From NCBI GenBank assembly GCA_964505415.1, contig CAZDHW010000015.1:1-47259 (forward strand): a stretch of 47,259 nucleotides of DNA, written 5' to 3'. Shown here piece by piece: positions 33,052 to 40,409 of this stretch. Every line of letters begins with the position of its first letter. The stretch's first letter is position 1. The notes below the pieces were generated by a model that did not search any database, had not been told where the DNA came from, and worked only from the letters and a program-made list of their open reading frames with translations. Origin of the DNA: DTDR01 sp964505415 (GTDB lineage Bacteria > Hydrothermota > Tepidihabitantia > Tepidihabitantales > DTDR01). A program made the position numbers and the translations under genes.

Positions 33052-33882
33052 TTATCTAAACCATCTTTCTTTTTCCCCCCGAACATCCATATGGATAAAG
33101 GGTTTTCTTTTATAATAGCCTAAACCACCAATAAGTTTTGGCTTTTCTTCTTTTAAGTATTCTTCAAATTCATTCGCATAATTATAAAGGATTTTCTTCT
33201 CTTTTAATTCTATTCGACCGTTGCCGTCTAAATCTAAGCCAATATCACAGGCACCACCATAAATATGACAGCTATTTCTTCCGCCGCCACCACTATAATT
33301 CTGCGCCGGTGTCCGATAAGCAGAATAGATTTTCAATTTAGGATTTTTTATCCCTTTATTTCTTAAATAATCGGTAAAGAGTTGGAGTTTGTATAAAAGT
33401 TCTTCTCTTAAAGAAATATAAGGATTGCGATGGGTTATAAAATCTTTTAATTGATACTCAGGGGTCAGATAAATATCTTTAATTTCTGGAGAGATTTTGA
33501 TAAAACCCTTTATCTTTTTTAAATTGGGATGAGGAGAACTTTTTGGATAGCGACCAATATAAAAATCACCGATTCTTTTTTCCTCATTATAGGGAATTAA
33601 CCGCAGAAAGTTTATCTTTATCTCTTTTTCCCCATCAGTTATTACCAATTTAGTATTCCAATTTTGGGTATTAAAAATATAATAGATTTCTTTTATACTA
33701 TCTTCATTGCTCTTCTCAATAACTTCTCCATCCTCATAAAAATAACTGATTGGGTTATAAGCAATAACTTTTATCAAGAGGGTTTCTTGGGGTAGTAAGA
33801 AATGGGAGAAAGTAGGCCAATCGTAAGTTAATCCATTAACAATAACCTTTAAAGAAAAGAGATAAAGTAAAAGAAGGTTAAT
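33052..33882 (-). CDS. M15-type peptidase (zinc D,D-carboxypeptidase-like), probable ATT start
   Basis: The C-terminal domain shows SCHIYGGACDIGLD (HxxxxxxD zinc ligands) and FIHMDVRG, the M15/YcbK peptidase pattern; preceding YSAYRTPAQN is also typical. The frame is open back to the ompA-type gene's stop. The residues after that stop, INLLLLYLFSLKVIVNG, form a signal peptide, but no ATG, GTG or TTG precedes them. An ATT at 33880-33882 lies 6 nt after GAGGAG. A TTG at 33777 would drop the signal peptide. The product probably trims peptidoglycan in the periplasm. Confidence 0.75.
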   Translation of the reverse strand: MNLLLLYLFSLKVIVNGLTYDWPTFSHFLLPQETLLIKVIAYNPISYFYEDGEVIEKSNEDSIKEIYYIFNTQNWNTKLVITDGEKEIKINFLRLIPYNEEKRIGDFYIGRYPKSSPHPNLKKIKGFIKISPEIKDIYLTPEYQLKDFITHRNPYISLREELLYKLQLFTDYLRNKGIKNPKLKIYSAYRTPAQNYSGGGGRNSCHIYGGACDIGLDLDGNGRIELKEKKILYNYANEFEEYLKEEKPKLIGGLGYYKRKPFIHMDVRGEKERWFR

Positions 33883-33885
33883 AAA

Positions 33886-35781
33886 TTACTCCTCTTCTAA
33901 AATTACAAACTCTACTCGCCTATTGAGAGCCCGACCTTCTTCCGTCTCGTTGGAGGCTATCGGCTTTTCTTCTCCATAACCAACAGCTCTTAAGCGTTTT
34001 ATATCAATACCGTGTTTTTGAACAAAATAGTTGACAACTGCTTGGGCTCTTCTTAAAGAAAGTTTCTTATTATATTCTTCGCTACCAATATTGTCCGTAT
34101 GCCCTTGGATTTCAACAATAATTTTTGGATTATCCTTTAAGATTTTTGCTGCCGAATCTAAAACTGGGTAGGATTCCGGTTTGATTGTTGCCTTGTTAAA
34201 TTCAAAATATATTCCCCGCAAAGTAATAACCATCCCTTTTTTCACTAAATAAAAGTTCTTTTCAACTCCCTTATCTTTTTCAATAATTATTGGTGCTGTT
34301 TGGGTAATATAACCTTCGCTTTTCACAATTGCGGTATAAGTACCAACTGGCAATTCTAATTTATAAATGCCAGTTAAAGTATCGGTCTCATATTTAATCT
34401 GGGTGCCTTCAATCTCAATTATCGCCTTTAACGGTTTTCGCTCTTTATAATCCAATATCTGACCAGTAATTATTCCAAAGGCACCTTTCTTTGCCAAAGG
34501 AATTTCCAAATTCTTTACTTCCCGGGCTTTACATTCTACCGTATAGCTATAAGGGAAATAATTATCTTTGGTTACTTCTAAAGTATAAACCCCAACTTCA
34601 ATATTATCAATACGAAAACCACCAGTTACTGAATCAGAAAAGACTTCCAATTCTTTTTCTTTTATTTTCACTTTGGCTAATAATGGTTGATTATTTTCTT
34701 TGTCAAATACTCGGCCGGCAATCGTTCCGTACTGAATTATTGGTTTTAAATAAACATCAATAGTTGTTGTCTTTTCACCTTCAATAGTTATGGGAATTGC
34801 TTCTCGATAATAACCATCCTTTTCAACAAACAAAACATACTGCCCTTCAGGAATCTTTGAAAAGTTATATATACCCGTTAGGGAATCAGAATAAACTTCT
34901 TTCACATTTTCAATAGTCAATTTTGCTAAAAGCGGCAATTTAGTTTCGTAATCTAATACCCTTCCCGTAAGAAAACCTTTCTTTTTCGGTGGTTTTCTTA
35001 AAAAGTAAGAAGAAAAGGATAAAGATAAATTATATTGAATTTTGGGGATGGTTGCCAATTCATTTGGCCTTAAAGAAAGGCTAAAACCAATATTAAATAA
35101 ATCGCTTAAACCCAAATTAAATCCCGGAGTAATTCTTACCCGATTGTTATCAAAATCAAAAAGATCCTTCCCTTTTTCACTTTCAATAAATATTTCGCCA
35201 AAAATTGATAATCTTTTTGCGGAAACCAATATTCCGCCACCTAATATATGGTATATGGTATCACTTGGATATCTTCCGTATTCCAAAAGGAAAGAAGGCA
35301 TAGAAGGTAATAAGTCGCTCATTTTTAATTTTAATAACCAAGAATAAGAAAATTTTTTTTCCTTAGGAACCATTATTGGGTTTAATTCCCAAATAGCTTC
35401 TCTTGCTTTTATTGGATAAGAAAAAAAACCACCAATTTTTAAAACCGGCAGATAAGGAATTGACAACTTGACATTTAAAACACCGTCATAGCCATATTTT
35501 TTAAAGAGTGTTTCTTGGGAAAAATAAGCAAAGGTACTGCCGTAATAACCGCCAATCTCTAAAAAGTCAGTTAGAGAATAAACTACTGCTGGCGCCGAGA
35601 GATCAAGATAATGATTCTTCTCTTTTGGATAATATAAAAGATAAGAGCCGATCCTTAATTTTCCACCTTCTCTAATTTCGGCATCTTTTAATAAAAACAA
35701 ACCATCCGTTGGATAAAAACTATATTGAGAAAAAATTAAAGAAAAAATAAGAAAGAAAAAAAGAAAACCCTTCTTTAACAT
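33886..35781 (-). CDS. OmpA-family protein with three carboxypeptidase-regulatory-like repeats
   Basis: This 631-aa outer-membrane protein has a signal peptide and a beta-rich N-terminal region. Three repeats at about 260-500 each begin with GRVLDYETKLPLLA-type strings (also GRVFDKENNQPLLAKV and GQILDYKERKPLKA). The OmpA C-terminal domain follows from about 525 (FEFNKATIKPESYPVLD, EIQGHTDNIGS, RRAQAVVNYF, NRRVEFVI). The OmpA domain should bind peptidoglycan. AGGAGG precedes the ATG. Its final codons provide the ribosome site of the M15 peptidase. Confidence 0.88.
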   Translation of the reverse strand: MLKKGFLFFFLIFSLIFSQYSFYPTDGLFLLKDAEIREGGKLRIGSYLLYYPKEKNHYLDLSAPAVVYSLTDFLEIGGYYGSTFAYFSQETLFKKYGYDGVLNVKLSIPYLPVLKIGGFFSYPIKAREAIWELNPIMVPKEKKFSYSWLLKLKMSDLLPSMPSFLLEYGRYPSDTIYHILGGGILVSAKRLSIFGEIFIESEKGKDLFDFDNNRVRITPGFNLGLSDLFNIGFSLSLRPNELATIPKIQYNLSLSFSSYFLRKPPKKKGFLTGRVLDYETKLPLLAKLTIENVKEVYSDSLTGIYNFSKIPEGQYVLFVEKDGYYREAIPITIEGEKTTTIDVYLKPIIQYGTIAGRVFDKENNQPLLAKVKIKEKELEVFSDSVTGGFRIDNIEVGVYTLEVTKDNYFPYSYTVECKAREVKNLEIPLAKKGAFGIITGQILDYKERKPLKAIIEIEGTQIKYETDTLTGIYKLELPVGTYTAIVKSEGYITQTAPIIIEKDKGVEKNFYLVKKGMVITLRGIYFEFNKATIKPESYPVLDSAAKILKDNPKIIVEIQGHTDNIGSEEYNKKLSLRRAQAVVNYFVQKHGIDIKRLRAVGYGEEKPIASNETEEGRALNRRVEFVILEEE

Positions 35782-35834
35782 CTTTCCTCCTTTTTAATAA
35801 AATTTAATACAATCTTATTTAAAAACATAAGATA

Positions 35835-35862
35835 ATTTTAAAAAATTTTTTCTTTTTGTCAA
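35835..35862 (-). promoter_or_regulatory. Promoter of the ompA-like gene
   Basis: On the minus strand, TTGACA (35857-35862), 16-bp spacer, TAAAAT (35835-35840). The leader is about 47 nt with AGGAGG. Confidence 0.65.
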
Positions 35863-35926
35863 ATTATAAATTGCTATTTTAATTATTTCAAAAATTGTCA
35901 AGTAATAATTTTGTTCTTTTTTTCTC

Positions 35927-35954
35927 TTGACATTTCTTTTAAAATGGTTAATAT
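35927..35954 (+). promoter_or_regulatory. Promoter of the small membrane gene and 36103 (leaderless for the first)
   Basis: TTGACA (35927-35932), 16-bp spacer, TAATAT (35949-35954). ATG at 35962 follows after 7 nt. Confidence 0.6.
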
Positions 35955-35961
35955 ATAAAAT

Positions 35962-36090
35962 ATGTTTTTTAAAAGAAGATTTTTTAAAGAGAAAAATTAT
36001 TTTTTGCCTTTAAGATATCTTTGGTATATTTTAATTATTTTAGCACTTTTTTTATTTTACCTTATTTTTAAAATTATTAAATATTTTTAA
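35962..36090 (+). CDS. 42-aa single-span membrane protein
   Basis: A short frame encodes a basic N-terminus (MFFKRRFFKEKN) and one long hydrophobic helix (LRYLWYILIILALFLFYLIF), ending at TAA 36088-36090. The promoter at 35927-35954 places the RNA start at its ATG, and the next gene follows 12 nt later behind AAGGAGG, so both are on one message. Charge distribution suggests the N-terminus stays in the cytoplasm. Function unknown. Confidence 0.6.
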   Translation: MFFKRRFFKEKNYFLPLRYLWYILIILALFLFYLIFKIIKYF

Positions 36091-36102
36091 AAAGGAGGAA
36101 AG

Positions 36103-37257
36103 ATGAAATTGCATTATAATTATAAAGATATCTTTAGAAGTCTCCGCCTGGCTTTTTCTTTAAAGAAATTGTCAATAATGACCCTCGCCCTTTTTATTGC
36201 TTTTATTTTTTATAATATCTTTAGCTATTTAGCTTTACTAACTGCCCATTATTCCTTTGAGGAAATTTGGAATACCTATCGGTTTTTTCCCTTTTTAAGT
36301 GGTTCTTTACCATTTTTCTCTTATATCTTTTGGGCAATTGGAATAATCGGTTTTATTATTATTTTTTTTATTGCCCAAAATGCTGTTACTAAAATAACCT
36401 TTGAACAGTTAAAAGGCGATGAATTTTTTGAGGTTAAAGAGAGCTTAAAATATGCTTTTAAAAATTTCAAATCTTATTTCTTCTCCCCTCTCTTTCTCAT
36501 TGTTTTTATAATTTTGATTATTATTGCCGGTATTATTTTGGCTCTCATTGGCAAAATTCCCTATTTTGGTGATATTTTTGTGGGAATAATGAGCATTCCC
36601 GCTTTTTGTGCTTCCCTTTTTATTTTATATCTTCTTATAATTCTTTTCTTCGCTTTGATTCTTTCGCCAATAGTAGTCGGTTGTACTGCCTCGGATACTT
36701 TTGATACCCTTTTTGAAGTCTTTTCTTGTGTTAACGAACAGCCGGCTCGGCTAATTTGGTATTCCATTATTTTAAAATTTTTATCATCTATTGGCTTAGT
36801 GGTTTTTGGTTATGCTACCTTCTTATCAGTAAAAATTGGGCAAGCAGTTTTATCAATGTTAATCCCTAATAAAATCAATGAAGCCTTTTCTTTAGCAAGT
36901 TATTTCATTAAACTTTCACCCCCAGAAAATACCGGCTTTTATAGCCAAATTTGGGCTACTTTATTAGAAAAATTAGGGTTTTCTTCCTTATTAGAGCCAA
37001 ATGTCTATTTCACACCCAGCAATTGGGGAGTAGCTGTTCTGGGGATCTTCTTCGCTTTAACCTTTTATCTACTTTATCTTTTTGTTTATGCTTATGGGAT
37101 TAATATATGGACAACCGGTCAGACCTTAGTATATATTAATTTAGTTAAAAAGAAGGATGATAGGGACCTTTTAGCAGAAAAAGAAGAGGAGGAAGAAGTA
37201 ATTGCACCAATAGAAGAAAAGAAAGAGGAGAAACCGGAAGAAAAGAAAGAAGAGTAG
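36103..37257 (+). CDS. Polytopic membrane protein with acidic C-terminal tail, unknown family
   Basis: This 384-aa protein has roughly seven hydrophobic segments, with a polar loop around 250-300, and a very acidic C-terminus with repeated EEKKEE blocks (about 355-384). AAGGAGG stands 6 nt before the ATG. I do not recognise a family. It follows the 42-aa membrane gene on the same transcript and ends 7 nt before the parS site. The tail might bind a basic partner or metal, but nothing firm can be said. Confidence 0.8.
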   Translation: MKLHYNYKDIFRSLRLAFSLKKLSIMTLALFIAFIFYNIFSYLALLTAHYSFEEIWNTYRFFPFLSGSLPFFSYIFWAIGIIGFIIIFFIAQNAVTKITFEQLKGDEFFEVKESLKYAFKNFKSYFFSPLFLIVFIILIIIAGIILALIGKIPYFGDIFVGIMSIPAFCASLFILYLLIILFFALILSPIVVGCTASDTFDTLFEVFSCVNEQPARLIWYSIILKFLSSIGLVVFGYATFLSVKIGQAVLSMLIPNKINEAFSLASYFIKLSPPENTGFYSQIWATLLEKLGFSSLLEPNVYFTPSNWGVAVLGIFFALTFYLLYLFVYAYGINIWTTGQTLVYINLVKKKDDRDLLAEKEEEEEVIAPIEEKKEEKPEEKKEE

Positions 37258-37264
37258 AACTGAA

Positions 37265-37280
37265 TGTTCCACGTGGAACA
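37265..37280. other. parS centromere site
   Basis: TGTTCCACGTGGAACA is a perfect 16-bp palindrome matching the bacterial parS consensus TGTTNCACGTGNAACA; the symmetry extends to 20 bp (37263-37282). ParB nucleates here for chromosome segregation. It sits about 150 bp before dnaA. parA and parB are not in the window. Confidence 0.92.
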
Positions 37281-37294
37281 TTTTTAAAAATTTC

Positions 37295-37323
37295 TTGACT
37301 TAACCCCCAATAATATTTATCAT
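37295..37323 (+). promoter_or_regulatory. dnaA promoter
   Basis: TTGACT (37295-37300), 17-bp spacer, TATCAT (37318-37323). A leader of about 84 nt follows. It contains a perfect hairpin, AGGGCT/AGCCCT (37342-37358), and a near DnaA box TGTGGAAGG, which could allow self-regulation. Confidence 0.6.
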
Positions 37324-37413
37324 ACTAATAGTTTTTGTGGAAGGGCTAAATAAGCCCTATTTAAATAAAAATTAGGTAAAAATAAATACAAATATTTAAA
37401 TTAGGAGGGAAAT

Positions 37414-38727
37414 ATGATTAATGTGGAAAGTATTTGGGAAGAGATTTTAAGATATTTAAAAGAGAGAATAACACCCGATGGCTTTCATACCTGGATTGAG
37501 CCTATAAAAGCCAAATTAGAAGGTGAAGATTTGATTATTTTGGAAGTACCTAACCATTTTTTCGTAGAATGGATAAGCGAACATTATCTTCCGATAATAA
37601 AAGAAGCAATTAAAAAATGTGGAATATCGGAAATAAAATTTGAAATTGTTCCCAAAAAATTTAAGTTTGAACCAGAGACCGAAGAAAAAAAAGTTTTTAT
37701 CAATTATGGCATAAATATACCGGAAAAATTTACCTTTGATAATTTTGTAATTGGTGAATGTAATCGCTTTGCTTATGCTGCTTGCAAAAGGGTATGTGAA
37801 GGTTTAGGAAAGTATTACAATCCATTATTTATTTATGGTGGTGTGGGATTAGGAAAGACCCATCTTATCTGTTCAATTGGGAATTATATCAAAAAGCATT
37901 ATCCTTATTACCGTATTTTTTATACTTCCGCAGAAAATTTCTTTTTAGAGCTAATACAAGCAATTCAAGAAGGTTGTATTATTGAGTTTAGAAACAAATA
38001 TCGCTCGATAGATTTACTTTTAATAGATGATATTCATTATCTCATTGGTAAAGAAAGGCTTCAAGAAGAACTTTTTCATACTTTAAATTATTTGCAATCA
38101 AGATCGGTTCAAGTTGTGTTTACTTCTGATAGACCGCCCAAAGATATCCCTACTTTAGAAGAAAGGCTTATCTCCCGGCTAAACCAAGGCTTGGTTTGTG
38201 ATGTTCAGCCACCAGATTTGGAGACGAGGATTGCTATTATTAACAAAAAGACAGAAGAAGAAAAATTTTCTTTAAGAAAAGAGGTTATTTTATTTTTGGC
38301 AGAAAGAATTAAAACTAACATCAGAGAATTGGAAGGCGCTTTAAAAAGGGTAATTCTTGCTTCCCAATTACGCGGAAGGGAGTTAACGATAGAAGAAATT
38401 GAGAGTCTTTTAAAAGACTTGCTCCAAAAAAAGAATGGTTTTACTATTGAAGATATTGTTAAAGAAGTGGCAAAGGAGTTTAATTTTGAAGAAGAAATAC
38501 TAAAATCACCCCAAAGAAACAAAAATATCTCTTTGGCAAGACAGGTAGCAATGTATCTCTGTCGAAGATATTTGAGTATGAGTTTATTGGAAATTGGTTC
38601 TTATTTTGGTAAAAAGGATCATACTACTGTTCTTTATGCCTGCTGTCGTATTGAAGAACTTAAAAAAAATGATAAAAATTTTGCTGAATTGCTTAACCGA
38701 ATTATCAATAGATTAAATAATGTTTAA
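37414..38727 (+). CDS. dnaA: Chromosomal replication initiator DnaA
   Basis: This 437-aa AAA+ protein has an N-terminal DnaB/partner domain (WEEILRYLKERITPDGFHTW) and Walker A GGVGLGKT (142-149). Walker B is in LLLIDDIHYL, sensor ERLISRLNQG, and the C-terminal DNA-binding helix-turn-helix carries LARQVAMYLCRRY and FGKKDHTTVLYAC. The usual GRDH(S/T)TV reads GKKDHTTV. It binds DnaA boxes and opens the origin. AGGAGG precedes the ATG. The origin lies directly downstream. Confidence 0.98.
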   Translation: MINVESIWEEILRYLKERITPDGFHTWIEPIKAKLEGEDLIILEVPNHFFVEWISEHYLPIIKEAIKKCGISEIKFEIVPKKFKFEPETEEKKVFINYGINIPEKFTFDNFVIGECNRFAYAACKRVCEGLGKYYNPLFIYGGVGLGKTHLICSIGNYIKKHYPYYRIFYTSAENFFLELIQAIQEGCIIEFRNKYRSIDLLLIDDIHYLIGKERLQEELFHTLNYLQSRSVQVVFTSDRPPKDIPTLEERLISRLNQGLVCDVQPPDLETRIAIINKKTEEEKFSLRKEVILFLAERIKTNIRELEGALKRVILASQLRGRELTIEEIESLLKDLLQKKNGFTIEDIVKEVAKEFNFEEEILKSPQRNKNISLARQVAMYLCRRYLSMSLLEIGSYFGKKDHTTVLYACCRIEELKKNDKNFAELLNRIINRLNNV

Positions 38728-38930
38728 AAAATTGTGAAAATTATGTGGAAAAGATGTGGAAAATGTGGAAAACAAGAAAATTTTCCACATATTAAACATT
38801 TTTTAAAAATGAATTTGTGGAATTTTTTGAAAGATAAATTAAAAAAAATTAAGTATTTATTTAATTTTCCACAAATTTTACACGGTAAATTATAAAAAAA
38901 TAATAAAAAAAAATATTTAAGGAGGAAAAG
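38728..38930. other. Replication origin oriC with DnaA boxes
   Basis: Six sites fit TTTTCCACA or its complement TGTGGAAAA. Three are in tandem at 38744-38752, 38755-38763 and 38764-38772; others are at 38781-38789 and 38865-38873, plus one variant, TGTGGAATT, at 38816-38824. Between the last two is a strongly AT-rich stretch (38825-38864) suitable for unwinding. The place just after dnaA, the parS site upstream and the flip of gene strand across the region all agree. Confidence 0.9.
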
Positions 38931-40037
38931 ATGAAAAATGAATATGTGGAAAAGATGGCAAAAGTTCTTTGTTTTTATTCTTTAAAGATTAAAAAAAATG
39001 AAATTGTAAAAATTGAAGGAAAGTATAATGCTCTTCCTTTAATAATTGCTTTCTATGAAGAAGTATTAAAATTGGGTGCTTTTCCTTATGTAAATATTAT
39101 TATTGAAGACATAAGAGAAATTTTTTATAAGCAAGCCAAAAAAGAACAATTAAAATTTATTTTTCCTTTTGAATGGGTAGAATTGAAAAAGATAAATTCC
39201 TGGCTAACAATTTGGACAGATTATAATAAAAAATATCTAACAAATGTTCCTTCGGAAAGGATTGCTCTTTTTAGAAAGGCAAGGAAAAATCTTTATTCTC
39301 AGTTGTTAAATAAAATTGCCAAAAAGGAAATCAAGTGGTGTGGTACTGCCTTTCCCGATATTGCGAATGCTATGGATGCGGAAATGTCTTTAAGGGAATA
39401 TGAAGATTTTATTTTTCGTGCTTGTTTTTTAGATAAAAAAGACCCAATTAAAGAATGGAAAAAATTAAGTAAGTGGCAGGAACGATTGGTAAAGTTTTTG
39501 GAAAAAAAAGAAAAAATAAAAGTAAAAGGAGAAGATGTGGATTTGGAGTTAAAGGTAAAAAATAGAAAATGGATAAATTGCGATGGAAAAGAAAATTTTC
39601 CGGATGGAGAAGTTTTCACTTCGCCGATAGAAGATTCAGTTAATGGTTTTATTAGATTTAGTTTTCCTTGTGTTTACGGTGGAAAAGAAGTTGATGGGGT
39701 AGAACTCTATTTTAAAAAAGGAATAGTAGTAAAAGCGAAAGCAGAAAAAAATGAGGATTATCTTTTAGCTTTACTTAATACAGATGAAGGAGCAAAAAGA
39801 GTAGGCGAATTTTCTTTCGGTACCAATTACCACATCCAGCGATTTATGAAAAATACTCTATTTGATGAAAAAATAGGAGGAACAATCCACTTAGCACTTG
39901 GTTGTTCTTTATTTGAAACCGGTGGAAAAAATAAATCAAGCATTCATTGGGATATGGTTTGTGATTTAAGAAGATCAGGAGAAATATATGCTGATAATGA
40001 AATTATCTTTAAAGATGGAAAATTTCTTATTGATTAA
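38931..40037 (+). CDS. M29-family aminopeptidase
   Basis: This 368-aa protein is of the thermophilic aminopeptidase (AmpS/aminopeptidase T) family. The second half shows the metal-site strings FPDGEVFTSP, GAKRVGEFSFGTNYHI, and the late HWDMVCDLRR. It removes N-terminal residues from peptides in the cytoplasm. AAGGAGG lies before the ATG. It occupies the place where dnaN often stands, directly after the origin. Length is slightly below the roughly 400 aa usual for the family. Confidence 0.88.
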   Translation: MKNEYVEKMAKVLCFYSLKIKKNEIVKIEGKYNALPLIIAFYEEVLKLGAFPYVNIIIEDIREIFYKQAKKEQLKFIFPFEWVELKKINSWLTIWTDYNKKYLTNVPSERIALFRKARKNLYSQLLNKIAKKEIKWCGTAFPDIANAMDAEMSLREYEDFIFRACFLDKKDPIKEWKKLSKWQERLVKFLEKKEKIKVKGEDVDLELKVKNRKWINCDGKENFPDGEVFTSPIEDSVNGFIRFSFPCVYGGKEVDGVELYFKKGIVVKAKAEKNEDYLLALLNTDEGAKRVGEFSFGTNYHIQRFMKNTLFDEKIGGTIHLALGCSLFETGGKNKSSIHWDMVCDLRRSGEIYADNEIIFKDGKFLID

Positions 40038-40048
40038 TTTAAATTGGG

Positions 40049-40255
40049 TTATTCCGACAGACGTTCAACTTTAATTGCTTTCTTACCTTTTGGACTATCA
40101 GCAATTTCAAATTTTACTCTTTCACCTTCTTTCAAAGTCTTAAAACCTTCACTTAAAATATCGGAATAATGCACAAACACATCGCCACTACCATCTTCCA
40201 TTTCAATAAATCCGTAACCTTTTTTGACATCAAACCACTTTACTTTACCAAACAC
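40049..40255 (-). CDS. Cold-shock domain protein
   Basis: This 68-aa CspA-type protein has RNP1 KGYGFIE and RNP2 VFVHYS plus the opening GKVKWFDVKKG. It binds single-stranded RNA/DNA and acts as an RNA chaperone. The start is GTG with AGGTGAG upstream. Its leader carries a two-tier hairpin, which suggests control at the RNA level. It is convergent with the M29 gene, with only 11 nt between the stops and no terminator. Confidence 0.95.
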   Translation of the reverse strand: MFGKVKWFDVKKGYGFIEMEDGSGDVFVHYSDILSEGFKTLKEGERVKFEIADSPKGKKAIKVERLSE

Positions 40256-40271
40256 CTTCTCACCTACCTTT

Positions 40272-40318
40272 TAAGCCTAAGTTTTTGCCAGGAAGTTTTC
40301 CTTCTGGCAAGAGGCTTA
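40272..40318 (-). promoter_or_regulatory. Structured leader of the cold-shock gene
   Basis: Outer stem TAAGCCT/AGGCTTA (40272-40278 with 40312-40318). Inner stem TTGCC-AGGAA/TTCCT-GGCAA (40285-40310) with a 3-nt bulge. It ends 16 nt before the GTG, just upstream of the ribosome site, and fits a temperature- or factor-responsive fold. Confidence 0.55.
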
Positions 40319-40323
40319 TTAAA

Positions 40324-40350
40324 ATTTTAACTAAAAAAAGATAAAGTCAA
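40324..40350 (-). promoter_or_regulatory. Promoter of the cold-shock gene
   Basis: On the minus strand, TTGACT (40345-40350), a short 15-bp spacer, TAAAAT (40324-40329). The leader is about 60 nt. The short spacer lowers certainty. Confidence 0.45.
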
Positions 40351-40356
40351 TAATTA

Positions 40357-40385
40357 TTGAAATAATTTTAAAAATTGGTTATCAT
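40357..40385 (+). promoter_or_regulatory. Promoter of the kelch-type gene
   Basis: TTGAAA (40357-40362), 17-bp spacer, TATCAT (40380-40385). A leader of about 18 nt with AAGGAGG leads to the ATG at 40410. It is back-to-back with the cold-shock promoter. Confidence 0.5.
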
Positions 40386-40409
40386 TATTATTATAATAAG
40401 GAGGTTAAG

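Noticed and set aside
33775..33777. TTG start of the M15 peptidase
   Set aside because: It would discard an in-frame signal peptide and has no ribosome site; kept only as an alternative.
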